Assembly (NCBI GenBank): GCA_016287035.1 | Contig: JAEEVI010000126.1 | Location: 1-6,200, forward strand | Direction of reading: 5' to 3' | Length of the DNA stretch: 6,200 nucleotides | Source: Bacillota bacterium | GTDB taxonomy: Bacteria; Bacillota; Clostridia; Peptostreptococcales; Anaerovoracaceae | In this document: in pieces, positions 4,964 to 6,200 of the stretch | Layout of the letters: every line of letters begins with the position of its first letter | Numbering within the stretch: position 1 is the stretch's first letter | Translations under genes and position numbers: made by a program | Notes under the pieces: generated by a model | Told to the model about the DNA's origin: nothing | What the model saw: the letters and a program-made list of their open reading frames with translations, nothing else | Database searches by the model: none

Positions 4964-6187
4964 ATGGGCAGATACAGATACAGCAAAAAAGCCCTCAGAG
5001 GTCTCGGGGCTGGTCCGTTCCTCTCGCAGGTCAGGACGCGCGAGGAGCATATAGCCGCCGCGCCCGCCGACATGCCGCGCGTCGATCACGCGGTCAACGA
5101 GCTCGCGGCCGGTCTGCATCCCCACGTCCAGTTCGTGAAGATCGGAAGGATCGAGGAATTCCCTGGAGCGAAGAGCTACGAGCTGCTTCCCGATCCCGGC
5201 AGAGGCACCGGTTCTCTCGCGTATTTCCGCGCGGGGCAGTACATAAGCGTCGCGGTCGAAAAGGACGGCAAGATATACTGCAAGCCGTACTCGATCAGCA
5301 GCGCTCCGGGCGACGCGCTCGGAAAGCAGGGCACGTCCTACACGATAACGGTAAAGGCCCGCGAGAACGGCTTTATAAGCGATTTCATACTCTCGACCTG
5401 GGCGACCGGCGACATGCTGATAATATCCGGGCCGCTCGGTCAGTTCTATTACCAGGAGCTGCGCGACGCGAAGCACGTGGTCGCGCTCGCGGGGGGCAGC
5501 GGCATAACGCCGTTCCTCTCGATGGCCAGAGCCGTCGCCGACGGCACCGAGCCGTTCGACATAACGATACTCTACGGCAGCAGGAACGCGCAGAACATAC
5601 TTCTCGGGCGCGAGCTCGAGGTGCTGGCCCTCATATCGGGCGGCAGGATAAAGCTCGTCAACGTGCTGTCCGACGACGATTCGCCGGGCTACGAGCACGG
5701 CCTTCTGACCGCGGACATGGTGCGCAGGTATTCGCCCTCCGGCGACTATTCAGTATTCGTCTGCGGACCCCGGGCGATGATCGATTTCGAGAAGGAGGAG
5801 CTCAAAAAGCTCGGGCTTCCTCCGGGGCGCGTGCGCTTCTGCCCCGACGGCGAGGCCGCGGGTCCCCGTGCGTTCCCCGACTATCCCGAAGACGCGGCGC
5901 CCGGACCGTTCAAGGTCACGGCGTACGTGCGCGGAAACGCGACGGAGCTTACGTGTTCCGCCGAAACGACGCTCCTGCGGGCGATGGAGGACGCGGGGCT
6001 GCACGTCCCGTCCGACTGCCGCAGCGGAGAGTGCGGCTGGTGCCACTCGAGGCTCATAAGCGGCGAGGTGTTCACGCCGGAGCAGATGGACCGCCGCCGC
6101 ATGGCGGACCGCAAGTTCGGCTGGATCCATCCGTGCTGCGCGTACCCCCTGAGCGACGTGGAGCTCGAGATCTTCCCGATGTTCTGA
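4964..6187 (+). CDS. NAD(P)H reductase with FAD, NAD and 2Fe-2S ferredoxin domains
   Basis: Encodes 407 aa in three parts. Residues about 55-165 are a ferredoxin-reductase-type FAD barrel with KPYSISSAP (107-115, the RxYS motif with Lys). Residues about 168-295 are the NAD(P) domain with LAGGSGITPF (175-184) and VFVCGP (264-269). Residues about 315-407 are a plant-type ferredoxin domain with C352, C357, C360 and C391 (Cx4Cx2C, then C after 30 residues) binding a 2Fe-2S cluster. Electrons would run NAD(P)H to FAD to 2Fe-2S to a partner. The partner is probably the FAD oxidoreductase, whose gene abuts this one. A basic N-terminal extension of about 55 residues (RYSKKALRGLGAGPF) precedes the barrel and matches no domain I know; it might dock the partner. 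The domain order is like phthalate-dioxygenase-reductase-type and HCP-reductase-like proteins, but no oxygenase or HCP gene is present. Likely soluble, with no membrane segment. Confidence 0.92.
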   Translation: MGRYRYSKKALRGLGAGPFLSQVRTREEHIAAAPADMPRVDHAVNELAAGLHPHVQFVKIGRIEEFPGAKSYELLPDPGRGTGSLAYFRAGQYISVAVEKDGKIYCKPYSISSAPGDALGKQGTSYTITVKARENGFISDFILSTWATGDMLIISGPLGQFYYQELRDAKHVVALAGGSGITPFLSMARAVADGTEPFDITILYGSRNAQNILLGRELEVLALISGGRIKLVNVLSDDDSPGYEHGLLTADMVRRYSPSGDYSVFVCGPRAMIDFEKEELKKLGLPPGRVRFCPDGEAAGPRAFPDYPEDAAPGPFKVTAYVRGNATELTCSAETTLLRAMEDAGLHVPSDCRSGECGWCHSRLISGEVFTPEQMDRRRMADRKFGWIHPCCAYPLSDVELEIFPMF

Positions 6188-6200
6188 GAGCTGCCGGCTC
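6188..6200 (+). terminator. Possible start of the redox operon terminator, cut by the window edge
   Basis: Immediately after the TGA, GAGC (6188-6191) can pair with GCTC (6197-6200) around a 5-nt loop. The position is right for an intrinsic terminator, but the rest of the stem and any T-run lie outside the window. Confidence 0.3.

Noticed and set aside
4574..5698. Open frame of 374 codons on the minus strand spanning the junction of the two redox genes
   Set aside because: Runs antisense across two well-supported genes and has Arg/Val/Ala-rich composition typical of shadow frames.

Overview
This is a compact, GC-rich bacterial window. It holds five complete protein genes, the 3' end of a sixth, and one informative intergenic region (3283-3418). 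I see no tRNA, rRNA, CRISPR array, insertion sequence or prophage gene. Strong Shine-Dalgarno (SD) sites, flavoprotein and radical-SAM redox genes, and frequent ATA and AGG codons despite the high GC suggest an anaerobe, perhaps of the gut. GC-rich Clostridia or Synergistota would fit. This placement is inference from style, and no marker gene settles it.

Layout. Positions 1-175 (+) are the end of an unrecognised gene. It converges with a leftward three-gene operon that reads, in transcription order: CLC anion transporter (3282-2044), short-chain dehydrogenase/reductase (2033-1314), radical SAM protein (1285-194). The gaps are 10 and 28 nt, and the CLC stop codon overlaps the SD of the next gene. 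The intergenic region carries two well-formed, antiparallel, overlapping sigma-70-type promoters. Rightward from it runs a two-gene operon: a phytoene-desaturase/retinol-saturase-like FAD oxidoreductase (3419-4963) directly abutted by an NAD(P)H reductase with FAD, NAD and plant-type 2Fe-2S domains (4964-6187).

How the genes may work together. The rightward pair looks like a self-contained redox system. The iron-sulfur flavoprotein would take electrons from NAD(P)H and pass them to the CrtI-like flavoenzyme, which would reduce (or, in reverse, desaturate) a C=C bond in an unknown substrate. The leftward operon combines an anion transporter that has several hallmarks of the fluoride-exporting CLC-F clade, an SDR resembling the EF-P 5-aminopentanone reductase (YmfI) group, and a radical SAM enzyme with a reduced C-terminal cysteine set. 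No common pathway for these three is evident.

Regulation is the most distinctive part. The two promoters share the same DNA, with each -10 next to the other's -35, around a GC palindrome. The leftward transcript is predicted to begin on the A of the CLC ATG (leaderless). The rightward transcript carries a roughly 89-nt leader with a three-tier hairpin followed by six T residues, which looks like an attenuator, and then a perfect 12-bp palindrome that contains the SD. This could be an uncharacterised attenuation or riboswitch-like element controlling the redox pair.
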